DNA of 64,000 nt, from assembly GCF_014843825.1 (NCBI RefSeq), contig NZ_JHQR01000173.1:1-64000 (forward strand), read 5' to 3'. A program made the position numbers and the translations under genes. The notes under the pieces are model-generated. The model did not search any database. It saw only the letters and a program-made list of their open reading frames with translations, and had not been told where the DNA came from. Below, one piece after another: positions 44,514 to 52,716 of the stretch (positions are counted from its first letter, which is position 1; every line of letters begins with the position of its first letter). This DNA is from Mesorhizobium silamurunense (lineage in GTDB: Bacteria > Pseudomonadota > Alphaproteobacteria > Rhizobiales > Rhizobiaceae).

Positions 44514-45308
44514 TCAATCGCCGAACAGCGACGCCAGCCCATTGTTGATCATCTCGGTCCGCTCCGTCGGCCCATTGCCGGATGGTCCGTGCAAGGTCAG
44601 CGGTGGCCGGATCGACAGTTTTCCGCGCGCGCCGAGCACCGCCCTGACGATGATGCGGATCGCCGCAGCGTCCGGGCGAGGGTGGACGCACAGCATCTCG
44701 GCGTCGCCGAAGCGGCCTTCGATCGCATCGAGGATGGCGACGAGCTGCTCGGGCCGGACAATCGCCGCCAGCCCGCCGCGCGGCTTGACGACGGCGGCCG
44801 CACTCCTGATCCAGCGCTCGAACAGCCCGTCCTCCGTGACATGCGCCTCTCTGCGCAGCGCATCCGGCGTGGCGCGATCCTCCGCAGCATTGAAGGGCGG
44901 GTTCATGATGACGAAGTCGAACGAATTGTCGGCAAGCCCGGCCTCGGCCCGCGCCTTGCCGGCGAGCGTGACATCGGCCTTAAGCACCGAGGCGCGGCCG
45001 CCGAGATGCGCATTGCCCGGATGCGCAAGCGTGGCGGCGGCAAAGGCCGCCATCTCGGCAGAACGCTCGACCAGAACAGCGTGTGCCGCAGGGCAGCGTG
45101 ACAGCATGGCAAGCGCGGCCGCACCGGCGCCGGCGCCGAAATCGGCGAGCCGGCCGGAAAAGCCGGACGGCACGGCCGCCGCCAGCATCATGGCATCCAT
45201 GCCGGCGCGGTGGCCCTGCCGTGGCTGCACCAGCCAGAAGCGCCCGCGATGAAAGGCATCGACCGTATGGGCCGGCGTGTCCGGGGCGAGGGCGGTTGAT
45301 GCTGCCAT
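44514..45308 (-). CDS. SAM-dependent methyltransferase (TrmN6/YfiC-like)
   Basis: A 264-residue methyltransferase. It has the SAM loop in LADFGAGAGAAAL and the N6-adenine catalytic motif NPPF in FDFVIMNPPFNAAED. E. coli YfiC with these features methylates A37 of tRNA-Val; a similar tRNA role is inferred. The start at 45308 overlaps the stop of the DUF2007 gene (TAATG), so they are translated together. Confidence 0.86.
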   Translation of the reverse strand: MAASTALAPDTPAHTVDAFHRGRFWLVQPRQGHRAGMDAMMLAAAVPSGFSGRLADFGAGAGAAALAMLSRCPAAHAVLVERSAEMAAFAAATLAHPGNAHLGGRASVLKADVTLAGKARAEAGLADNSFDFVIMNPPFNAAEDRATPDALRREAHVTEDGLFERWIRSAAAVVKPRGGLAAIVRPEQLVAILDAIEGRFGDAEMLCVHPRPDAAAIRIIVRAVLGARGKLSIRPPLTLHGPSGNGPTERTEMINNGLASLFGD

Positions 45309-45532
45309 TATTTCCGGCGGATCTCGTTCTCGATGCCGGCATCCTTCAGGATGCGCCGCGCCGCATCGGCCTTGTCGGCATCGACCATGATGCGCCGAGG
45401 CAGGATGCCGATCGATCCGTCGAGCACGCTCATGTTCTGGTCAGCCACGAAGCAGGCGATGCCGGCGTCGCGCATCAGCGATTCGACGAAGGAGATGAGG
45501 ACGGCGTCGTTGGTGCGGACGAGTTCAATCAT
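45308..45532 (-). CDS. DUF2007 family protein
   Basis: A 74-residue protein of the DUF2007 (putative signal-transducing) fold: MIELVRTNDAVLISFVESLM at the start and a ferredoxin-like DADKADAARRILKDAGIENE at the end. Its ATG at 45532 lies 20 codons into a longer frame and matches the family start. It is translationally coupled to the methyltransferase gene. It is divergent from ispB. Confidence 0.85.
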   Translation of the reverse strand: MIELVRTNDAVLISFVESLMRDAGIACFVADQNMSVLDGSIGILPRRIMVDADKADAARRILKDAGIENEIRRK

Positions 45533-45694
45533 GGAATGAAAATCGCAGGTTGCGGCGTTCATGTAAACGTCGAGGCAGACCGGCGCCAGCAAAGCCGCGC
45601 CAATTCGCCTCTTGCCGTGCGCGGTTGTGCCGACCTAGAGTCCCATCGGGACCAGGGTGTTGTCGTGCGCGTCAATGAGACGGGAGTGATCGTG

Positions 45695-46708
45695 GTGGGT
45701 GTCGTTCTGAATATCGAGGGCAAGCGGGAACCTGCTTCCATCAAGGATCTCATCGATCTGACGGCAGCCGATATGGGACGCGTCAACGAGCTGATCCTGT
45801 CGAAGGCCGGCTCCGACGTCGAGATGATCCCCGAGGTCGCCAACCACCTGATATCGTCCGGCGGCAAGCGGCTGCGGCCGATGCTGACGCTCGCCGCCGC
45901 CCAGATGTTCGGCTATGCCGGCGAAGGCCACGTCAAGCTCGCCACCGCGGTCGAGTTCATGCACACGGCCACGCTCCTCCATGACGACGTCGTCGACGAA
46001 AGCGCGCTGCGCCGCGGCAAGAAGACGGCGCGCATGATCTGGGGCAACCAGGCGAGCGTGCTGGTCGGCGATTTCCTGCTCGGCCAGGCTTTTCGCATGA
46101 TGGTCGAGGTCGGCTCGCTGGAAGCTTTGGACATCCTGTCGAGCGCCGCCTCCATCATCGCCGAGGGCGAGGTGATGCAGCTTGCCGCCGCCAAGAATTT
46201 GGAAACCACCGAGGACGAGCATTTCGCCGTCATCAAGGCCAAGACCGCGGCGCTGTTCTCGGCCGCCGCGGAGGTCGGCCCGGTGATTGCGCTCGCCTCC
46301 CGCAACGACCGCGCGGCGCTGCGCTCCTACGGCATGAATCTCGGCCTTGCTTTCCAACTCATCGACGACGCGCTCGACTATGGCGGCTCCAGCAAGGATC
46401 TCGGCAAGAATGTCGGCGACGATTTCCGCGAGGGCAAGGTGACGCTGCCGGTGATCTTGGCCTACCGGCGCGGCACCAAGGCCGAGCGCACCTTCTGGAA
46501 GCGCGCCATCGAGGACAATGTCGCCGACGATGCGGGGCTCGAAAAGGCGATCGGCCTGATGACCCGCCACGGCGCCATCGCCGACACGATCGGCCGCGCC
46601 CGTCACTTCGGCGAGATCGCCCGCGACGCCTTGGCGCCGCTGGAGGCGACGCCGCAGAAGTCGGCGCTGATCGACGTCATCGATTTCTGCATCAGCCGCG
46701 TCAACTGA
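45695..46708 (+). CDS. ispB: Polyprenyl (octa/decaprenyl) diphosphate synthase
   Basis: A 337-residue trans-prenyl transferase making the ubiquinone side chain. The two Asp-rich motifs are LLHDDVVDES and QLIDDALDYGG; GGKRLRPMLTLAAAQM and EGKVTLPVILAY also match. Rhizobia use Q10, so decaprenyl is likely. The GTG at 45695 is chosen because GGGAG is 8 nt upstream and VGVVLNIEGK matches the family's start. A promoter-like TTGCCG, 17 bp, CTAGAG lies at 45612-45640. Confidence 0.93.
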   Translation: MGVVLNIEGKREPASIKDLIDLTAADMGRVNELILSKAGSDVEMIPEVANHLISSGGKRLRPMLTLAAAQMFGYAGEGHVKLATAVEFMHTATLLHDDVVDESALRRGKKTARMIWGNQASVLVGDFLLGQAFRMMVEVGSLEALDILSSAASIIAEGEVMQLAAAKNLETTEDEHFAVIKAKTAALFSAAAEVGPVIALASRNDRAALRSYGMNLGLAFQLIDDALDYGGSSKDLGKNVGDDFREGKVTLPVILAYRRGTKAERTFWKRAIEDNVADDAGLEKAIGLMTRHGAIADTIGRARHFGEIARDALAPLEATPQKSALIDVIDFCISRVN

Positions 46709-46780
46709 GAGCCTGCCCACCTCCTGGCGCTTGCCTGGCGTCCGCTGGGAAGGGCGCCTGTGAATCTCGTTCCGGCCGTC

Positions 46781-46813
46781 TCGACAAACGGCCTCTGCGC
46801 AAATTATCTATAA
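46781..46813 (+). promoter_or_regulatory. bioR promoter overlapped by a BioR box
   Basis: TCGACA (46781-46786), 17 bp, then TTATCT (46804-46809) forms a promoter. The -10 element is part of TTATCTATAA (46804-46813), the known BioR binding consensus. Autorepression by BioR is inferred. The predicted start of transcription falls at or next to the ATG at 46817. Confidence 0.8.
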
Positions 46814-46816
46814 AAT

Positions 46817-47482
46817 ATGGCCAATACAGAGGACACGATCGCCGTCCGCATCAGCAAGGAATTGGCGGACCGCATCATTTCGGGTTCGATCGAGCCCGGC
46901 TCGCGGCTGCGCCAGGACCATGTCGCGGAGGAATTCGGCACCAGCCACGTCCCGGTGCGCGAGGCCTTCCGCCGCCTCGAGGCGCAAGGCCTGGCGATCA
47001 GCGAGCCGCGCCGCGGCGTGCGTGTCGCGGCTTTCGACCTCGGCGAGGTCAGGGAAGTGGCCGAGATGCGCGCCGCGCTCGAGGTGCTGGCGCTGCGCCA
47101 CGCCGCCCCGCATCTGACACCGGCGATCCTCGATGAGGCCGAGGAGGCGACCAAGGCGGGCGACAAATCCCGTGACGTCCGTTCCTGGGAAGAAGCCAAC
47201 CGGACCTTCCACCGGCTGATTTTGGCGCCCTGCAACATGCCGCGACTGCTTTCCACCATCGACGACCTGCATGCCGCAAGCGCCCGCTTCCTGTTCGCGG
47301 CCTGGCGCTCCGAATGGGAAACGCGCACCGACCAGGATCACCGCGCGATTTTGAGCGCGCTTCGGCAAGGCAACACGGAATCGGCCGCCGCCACGCTTGG
47401 CCGCCATGTGCAATGGATCGGCCAGAAACCGGTCAAGACCGCCTCCGGCAAGACCCGCGACGCCTTCGCCATCGTTGGCTAG
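46817..47482 (+). CDS. bioR: GntR-family biotin regulator BioR
   Basis: A 221-residue GntR/FCD regulator with winged helix (KELADRIISGSIEPGSRLRQ, DHVAEEFGTSHVPVREAFRR) and an FCD domain. It is called BioR because a TTATCTATAA box, the BioR consensus of alphaproteobacteria, lies right in front of it and another in front of bioY next door. The box ends 3 bp before the ATG, so no room for an RBS is left; a leaderless message is likely. Ligand and mechanism in this organism are inferred. Confidence 0.87.
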   Translation: MANTEDTIAVRISKELADRIISGSIEPGSRLRQDHVAEEFGTSHVPVREAFRRLEAQGLAISEPRRGVRVAAFDLGEVREVAEMRAALEVLALRHAAPHLTPAILDEAEEATKAGDKSRDVRSWEEANRTFHRLILAPCNMPRLLSTIDDLHAASARFLFAAWRSEWETRTDQDHRAILSALRQGNTESAAATLGRHVQWIGQKPVKTASGKTRDAFAIVG

Positions 47483-47653
47483 CGATAACGCAGACTCAAG
47501 CTATGCTTCTGCGCTCTATCGCCGCCAGATGTCGGCTTTGGGAATCCCAAATCACCCCGAATGGCTCAGCCTCACCGCTCGTCGATTTGCGTTTCCGCGA
47601 TAGATGCTTGCCATCTCTGCAAAAATATGAATTCGATAATAGATCGAATGCAG

Positions 47654-47669
47654 AAATTATCTATAATTT
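47654..47669 (+). promoter_or_regulatory. BioR box in the bioY promoter
   Basis: AAATTATCTATAATTT is a 7-bp perfect inverted repeat around CT; its core TTATCTATAA (47657-47666) is identical to the bioR box. It overlaps a perfect TATAAT -10 element (47662-47667). It begins 33 bp before the bioY GTG. Repression by BioR is inferred. Confidence 0.88.
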
Positions 47670-47686
47670 CAACCAGGGACATCACC

Positions 47687-48295
47687 GTGACAAACATCGC
47701 CGTTTCGACCCGCAAGCCCTCCTTCAGCCCGCTCAGGCTGGATAGTCGCTCCGTTGGCTGGAAGGCCGGCGCCGTCATTCTCGGTTCGCTGTTCCTGGCG
47801 CTGTCGTCCTACATCGAGGTGCCGATGGTGCCGGTTCCGGTGACCATGCAGACCTTCGCCGTGACGCTGGTCGGCGCGCTCTATGGCTGGCGGTTCGGCG
47901 CGCTCACCATCGCGGCCTGGCTCGTCGAGGGTGCCGCGGGCTTCCCGGTTCTGGCCGGCGGCGCTGCCGGCGTGCAGCATTTCGTCGGCCCGACCGGCGG
48001 CTATCTTTTCTCGTTCCCGATCGTCGGCGCGGTTGTCGGCTGGCTGGCCGAGCGCGGCTGGAACGGCAATCGAGTGATGCTTGCCTTCGCCGCCATGCTC
48101 ATCGGCAATCTTCTGTGCCTGGTTCTTGGCACGGCCTGGCTCGCAGTCATGATCGGCGCCGAGAAGGCGATCACCTTCGGCTTCCTGCCGTTCATCGTTG
48201 GTGGCTTGCTGAAGTCGGCGCTGGGCGCCGCGACGCTGAAGCTCTTCTCGACCTATCGGGCCGAGCCGCGCGACCGCTCGTCCGAGACGCGATGA
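47687..48295 (+). CDS. bioY: Biotin ECF-transporter substrate-binding membrane protein BioY
   Basis: A 202-residue six-helix biotin-binding S-component. Its hallmark is SSYIEVPMVPVPVTMQTFAV and then WLVEGAAGFPVLAGGAAGVQ with VGPTGGYLFSFP. The GTG at 47687 has AGGGA 7 nt upstream and lies just after the BioR box; earlier starts would be upstream of the -10. No ECF energising genes (bioMN) are here, so BioY acts alone or with distant partners. Confidence 0.95.
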   Translation: MTNIAVSTRKPSFSPLRLDSRSVGWKAGAVILGSLFLALSSYIEVPMVPVPVTMQTFAVTLVGALYGWRFGALTIAAWLVEGAAGFPVLAGGAAGVQHFVGPTGGYLFSFPIVGAVVGWLAERGWNGNRVMLAFAAMLIGNLLCLVLGTAWLAVMIGAEKAITFGFLPFIVGGLLKSALGAATLKLFSTYRAEPRDRSSETR

Positions 48296-48711
48296 CCATC
48301 AGGCTGCGCGCCCACCATCTGCTCTGCCTTCTGACCTATGTCGGCAAGGGCTACTCGCCCGCCTTCATCGCCAATTACGAAAAGGTGGTGAGGCGGCTGG
48401 GCGAGGGCGAAGAGGTTCTGATCGTTACCGGGCCGGACGACATCTGCGCCCCGATGCTCGACGAGCCCGCCGAGCCACATTGCCTGCGCGAAAGCGCGGC
48501 CGAGCGGGACGGGCTCGCGGCGCGCGATGTCGGGGCTCTTCTCGGCCGGCTGGTCCAGGCCGGAGAGCGGTTCGTGCTGGACGCCTCCAGCCTGGCGCGG
48601 ATGCGGAAGGCGTTTTCCTCCGGCCTGACGCGCCAGGCGTGCTTAGGCTGCGAATGGTCCGACCTGTGCAGCACGGTTGCCGGCAGCGGATTCCACGATA
48701 CGCGCCTTTAG
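48292..48711 (+). CDS. DUF1284 family protein coupled to bioY
   Basis: A 139-residue protein starting MTIRLRAHHLLCLLTYVGKG, the DUF1284 signature. Cysteines at CAPML, HCLRE, CLGCEWSDLC could form an iron-sulfur or zinc site. The ATG overlaps the bioY stop (ATGA), so they are cotranslated under BioR control. A role in biotin-related iron-sulfur chemistry is possible but unproven. Confidence 0.83.
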   Translation: MTIRLRAHHLLCLLTYVGKGYSPAFIANYEKVVRRLGEGEEVLIVTGPDDICAPMLDEPAEPHCLRESAAERDGLAARDVGALLGRLVQAGERFVLDASSLARMRKAFSSGLTRQACLGCEWSDLCSTVAGSGFHDTRL

Positions 48712-48900
48712 GCAACGCTGGCCTGTCGGTCCCGCGCCGGACTTTTTTGGCGCGCGGCATCGTTTTTTAAGCCGGATGATTGCATTGTGATTCGCGCCGG
48801 ATTGAAGCCTGACCCCAAAAAGGCCATGCTTTGTCTGGAAAAGATCGAGTCTGTGGGCGGTCCGCCAAGGGCGGGATCGCGTCTGGCTGAAAGGGATACA

Positions 48901-50679
48901 ATGCGGCAAGGACGTGCGCGCTGGCTGACAAGGCTGGCATTTTTGACGGGTGTGGCGCTTTCGGTGCTGCCTGCCCATGCCAAGGAAAACGCCCAACCGA
49001 TCCAGATCACGTCCTTTTCGGGCGCCTATCTCGCCGCTCATATCGCCGAAAGCGACAACGATCTCGACAATGCCATCGCCTACTACAAGCAGGCGCTGGC
49101 CTTTGGCCCCAATGATACCGAGCTGCAGCAGAGCCTGATGCTGGCGCTGGTCGCGCAGGGCCGCTTCGAGGAATCGCTGGTCTATGCCGACAAGCTCAAG
49201 GAAGTGCCCGATGTCGAGCGCTTCTCGCGCCTGGCGCTTGCCGTCGATTCCTTCCACAAGAAGGATTACGCCAAGGCCCAGTACTGGCTGAAGCTGTCGC
49301 TCGAATCCGATCTCGACCGGCTGCTCTCGGGCGTCATGGACGGCTGGGCCAAGGAAGGCGCGGGCGATGCCTCCGAGGCGATGGCTTCGATCGACAAGCT
49401 CAAGGGGCCGGACTGGTTCGGCCTGTTCAAGTCCTTCCATCGCGCGCTGATCGCCGACGCCGCCGGCCTTTCCGACAAGGCCGATGAGATCTACGCCGCT
49501 ACCCTGGCCGACACGGCCGCCGGCGGCTCCGCGCCCGAGACGTGGATGCGCAACGCCCAGGCCTATGCCTCGTTCCTCGCCCGCAAGGGCGATAAGGCAA
49601 AGGCGATTGCGGTACTGAACCAGGCCGAAGCCTTCGCGCCGGGCAAGCTCGAAATCACCACGCTGCGCGACAGGATCAGCAAGGGCGACAAGATCGAGCC
49701 TCTCGTCGCTGGCCCGGCGGACGGCGCGTCGGAAATCCTGCTCGATCTCGCCACCGCGCTCAACCGTGGCGGCGGCGAGCCTTTCGTGCGGCTCTATCTG
49801 CAATATGCGCTGGCGCTGAAGCCGGACAGCGACGCCGCCCTCGTGCAGCTCGCGGCCGTCGCCGAGCAGTTGAAGGACGGCGAAGGCGCGATCGCGCTCT
49901 ATCGCCGCATTCCGGCCTCCTCGCCGTTGAAGGAGCTCTCGGAGCTGCAGCTTGGCCTGAACCTTGCCGACATCGACCGCCACGACGAGGCGATCGCCCA
50001 TCTCAAGGGCTATGTCGATGCGCATCCGACCGACATGCGCGGCTACCTGGCGCTTGGCGGTGTCTACTCCTCCAAGGAGGACTATCGCTCGGCCGCCAAT
50101 CTCTACGACAAGGCCGCAGAGGAGCTGAAGACGCCGACCGCCGCCAACTGGAACATCTTCTACCAGCGCGGCATCGCCTATGAGCGGCTGAAGGAATGGC
50201 CGAAGGCCGAGCCCAATTTCCGCAAGGCGCTGGAGCTGCAGCCCGACCAGCCCCAGGTTCTGAACTATCTCGGCTATTCCTGGGTCGACATGAACATGAA
50301 CCTCAAGGAAGGCCTGGCGATGATCCAGAAGGCCGTGGATCTCAGGCCAAGCGACGGCTACATCGTCGATTCGCTGGGCTGGGCCTATTACCGCCTCGGC
50401 CGGTACGACGACGCCGTGCGCGAAATGGAGCGCGCCGTGTCGCTGAAGCCGGAGGATCCGGTCCTCAACGATCATCTGGGCGATGCCTATTGGCGCGTCG
50501 GCCGCAAGCTGGAAGCGACCTTCCAATGGACTCAGGCCCGTGACCTGAAGCCGGACCCGGACGTGCTTGCCGCCCTGCAGCAGAAGCTGCTCAAGGGCCT
50601 GCCGCCGATCGAATCCAACACGGCGCAGGAAACCCCGAAGGTCAAGCCGGTCCCGCCGACAGCGCCGCCGAAGGGTTGA
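48901..50679 (+). CDS. Large exported tetratricopeptide-repeat protein
   Basis: A 592-residue protein with a signal peptide (WLTRLAFLTGVALSVLPAHA) followed by many TPR units, for example DLDNAIAYYKQALAFGPNDT, AEPNFRKALELQPDQPQVLN and EMERAVSLKPEDPVLNDHLG. It ends in a Pro-rich tail. It probably scaffolds envelope proteins; no partner is obvious. ATG 48901 has AGGGA 6 nt upstream; the 38 earlier codons are not signal-like. Confidence 0.87.
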   Translation: MRQGRARWLTRLAFLTGVALSVLPAHAKENAQPIQITSFSGAYLAAHIAESDNDLDNAIAYYKQALAFGPNDTELQQSLMLALVAQGRFEESLVYADKLKEVPDVERFSRLALAVDSFHKKDYAKAQYWLKLSLESDLDRLLSGVMDGWAKEGAGDASEAMASIDKLKGPDWFGLFKSFHRALIADAAGLSDKADEIYAATLADTAAGGSAPETWMRNAQAYASFLARKGDKAKAIAVLNQAEAFAPGKLEITTLRDRISKGDKIEPLVAGPADGASEILLDLATALNRGGGEPFVRLYLQYALALKPDSDAALVQLAAVAEQLKDGEGAIALYRRIPASSPLKELSELQLGLNLADIDRHDEAIAHLKGYVDAHPTDMRGYLALGGVYSSKEDYRSAANLYDKAAEELKTPTAANWNIFYQRGIAYERLKEWPKAEPNFRKALELQPDQPQVLNYLGYSWVDMNMNLKEGLAMIQKAVDLRPSDGYIVDSLGWAYYRLGRYDDAVREMERAVSLKPEDPVLNDHLGDAYWRVGRKLEATFQWTQARDLKPDPDVLAALQQKLLKGLPPIESNTAQETPKVKPVPPTAPPKG

Positions 50680-50699
50680 GATTTCGCAATCAAGCATTT

Positions 50700-50723
50700 T
50701 TGCGGGGCCTTTTGGCCCCGCAA
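50700..50723. terminator. Bidirectional terminator between convergent genes
   Basis: A perfect 10-bp stem TTGCGGGGCC/GGCCCCGCAA with a TTTT loop, 20 bp after the TPR stop and 18 bp after the GNAT gene stop. The plus side continues TTCTTTC. Confidence 0.8.
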
Positions 50724-50740
50724 TTCTTTCAGCAGCTCTG

Positions 50741-51202
50741 TCAGAACAGCTTTCGGTAGACGACGAACCCCGAGCGCTCGCCGATCTTGTCATAGAGCTG
50801 CATGGCGGTGTGGTTGGTCTCGTGCGTCAGCCAGTAGACGCGGCCCGACCCGGCGACCCTGGCGCGCTCATAGACGCCTTCGATAAGCGCCCTGCCGACG
50901 CCCTGGCCACGCGCGGCCTCCGAGGTGAAAAGATCCTGCAGATAGCAGTTCGGCGCGATCGCCGTGGTCGAGCGGTGGTAGAGATAGTGAACGAGGCCGA
51001 GAAGCCTGCCGTCGCGCTCGGCCACCAGCGCATGCACGGGCTCATAGGCATCGAAGAATCGCGACCAGGTCATTTGGGTGATCTCGCCGGCAAGCGCTGT
51101 CTCGCCCGAGCGGCCGTAGAATGCGTTGTAGCCGTCCCAGAGCGGCAGCCACTGTTCGTAGTCTTGCCGGGTGACGGGACGGACGGTGAGCTGACCGGGC
51201 AT
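50741..51202 (-). CDS. GNAT-family N-acetyltransferase
   Basis: A 153-residue acetyltransferase with the acetyl-CoA loop in ARGQGVGRALIEGVYERARV and the core strand YLQDLFTSEAARGQG. The C-terminal TNHTAMQLYDKIGERSGFVV is typical. ATG 51202 has AAAGG at a good distance; 80 upstream codons are not coding. The acceptor is unknown. Confidence 0.9.
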   Translation of the reverse strand: MPGQLTVRPVTRQDYEQWLPLWDGYNAFYGRSGETALAGEITQMTWSRFFDAYEPVHALVAERDGRLLGLVHYLYHRSTTAIAPNCYLQDLFTSEAARGQGVGRALIEGVYERARVAGSGRVYWLTHETNHTAMQLYDKIGERSGFVVYRKLF

Positions 51203-51371
51203 GGCGGAACCTTTGTCGTTACGGCTCACGCGAGCAAACGGCCAGTGTGAACCGCCTGCAATGGGCCAGCCGCCGGCAAAGCGTTCAACCTCTCCGTGAT
51301 GCGGCGCTGCCTTGACGCTAGCCGGCCCGGCAACTAGGGAATGCCCAATCCCAGCGCTTTCCGAGGCCGCC

Positions 51372-52316
51372 GTGACCATCGAGATTCCTGCCCATATGCA
51401 TCCCAGCCGCTCTTTCCAGGGGCTGATCCTGACCTTGCACAATTACTGGGCGGCCTATGGCTGCGTCATCCTGCAGCCCTACGACATGGAAGTCGGCGCC
51501 GGCACCTTCCATCCGGCAACCACCTTGCGAGCGCTCGGTCCGCGTCGCTGGAATGCAGCTTATGTGCAGCCGTCGCGCCGGCCGAAGGACGGCCGTTACG
51601 GCGAGAACCCGAACCGGCTGCAGCACTATTATCAGTATCAGGTGATCCTGAAGCCGAACCCGCCGAACCTGCAGGATCTCTATCTCGGCTCGCTCGAGGC
51701 GATCGGCGTCGACCCGCTGCTGCACGACATCCGCTTCGTCGAGGACGACTGGGAAAGCCCGACGCTGGGCGCCTGGGGCCTCGGCTGGGAGTGCTGGTGC
51801 GACGGCATGGAAGTGTCGCAGTTCACCTATTTCCAGCAGGTCTGCGGTATCGAATGCGCGCCGGTGGCGGGCGAGCTCACCTATGGGCTCGAGCGCCTCG
51901 CCATGTATGTGCAGGGCGTCGACAATGTCTACGACTTGAACTTCAACGGCCGCGAGGGCGCCGACAAGGTCACCTATGGCGATGTCTTCCTGCAGGCCGA
52001 GCAGGAGTATTCGCGCCACAATTTCGAATTCGCCAACACCGCGATGCTGCTCCGGCATTTCGAGGACGCCGAGGCCGAATGCAAGGCGCTGCTTGCCGCC
52101 GGCGCGCCGGCGTCGAACGACAATCTGGCGGCGCATCGCATGGTCTTTCCCGCTTACGACCAGTGCATCAAGGCAAGCCACGTCTTCAACCTGCTCGACG
52201 CCCGCGGCGTGATCTCCGTTACCGAGCGGCAGAGCTATATCCTGCGCGTGCGCAATCTGGCCAAGGCCTGCGGCGAGGCGTTCCTGCAGACGCAGGCGGG
52301 CGGTCTGGCGGCTTAA
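51372..52316 (+). CDS. glyQ: Glycyl-tRNA synthetase alpha subunit
   Basis: A 314-residue alpha subunit of the tetrameric class IIc glycyl-tRNA synthetase. It starts at GTG 51372 with GAGG upstream; ATG 51396 is the alternative and aligns with the E. coli start. The core includes [39 protein letters not shown] and [20 protein letters not shown]. glyS follows 400 bp downstream. Confidence 0.97.
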   Translation: MTIEIPAHMHPSRSFQGLILTLHNYWAAYGCVILQPYDMEVGAGTFHPATTLRALGPRRWNAAYVQPSRRPKDGRYGENPNRLQHYYQYQVILKPNPPNLQDLYLGSLEAIGVDPLLHDIRFVEDDWESPTLGAWGLGWECWCDGMEVSQFTYFQQVCGIECAPVAGELTYGLERLAMYVQGVDNVYDLNFNGREGADKVTYGDVFLQAEQEYSRHNFEFANTAMLLRHFEDAEAECKALLAAGAPASNDNLAAHRMVFPAYDQCIKASHVFNLLDARGVISVTERQSYILRVRNLAKACGEAFLQTQAGGLAA

Positions 52317-52495
52317 CCCAGCACAGCTTTTGCGATTTCGGCGGCGACGGTCAGCGGCAACGCGCTTTGGCTGCTTGCGGCATCGATCGTGCGCAGTGCT
52401 TGCCTCACGCCAGGCATCGAGAACGTGCCATGCATCTGGGCGGCGAAGCAGGCGCTGAGCGCCAGGATCTGCAGGGTTCTCGATGCCGTCTTCAT
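52313..52495 (-). CDS. Doubtful small exported ORF in the glyQ-glyS gap
   Basis: Codes for 60 residues with a weakly signal-like start ([20 protein letters not shown]). There is no RBS in front of the ATG at 52495 and the stop overlaps the glyQ stop. It is the only plausible content found in the 400-bp gap 52317-52716. I see no terminator or RNA gene in the rest of that gap. Confidence 0.3.
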   Translation of the reverse strand: MKTASRTLQILALSACFAAQMHGTFSMPGVRQALRTIDAASSQSALPLTVAAEIAKAVLG

Positions 52496-52716
52496 CGTCG
52501 TTCAGCCAATAGTTCTCTGCCTGAGCGTTGGTCGCTTCAGCGCTGCGTTCGGTTCATGGGAATTTCTGCTCCTAGGACGGGCAGGTTCGCTTCTTCCCGA
52601 CAGCCAGCCGCAAAATTTCCGGAAATCGATCAAAAAGGGGATCCGCATGCAGGGTGACAGCGGCCGGCCGAGTTGCTATGCCCCGCGCGGACATTCCTGC
52701 CGCAAGAGCCCTGTCG

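Noticed and set aside
48732..48753. CGCGCC/GGCGCG inverted repeat after the DUF1284 gene as a terminator
   Set aside because: The T-run is in the loop rather than after the stem, so it would not act as an intrinsic terminator.
52317..52716. A possible RNA gene or tRNA in the glyQ-glyS gap
   Set aside because: No cloverleaf, terminator or conserved hairpin could be seen there; only a doubtful minus-strand ORF remains.
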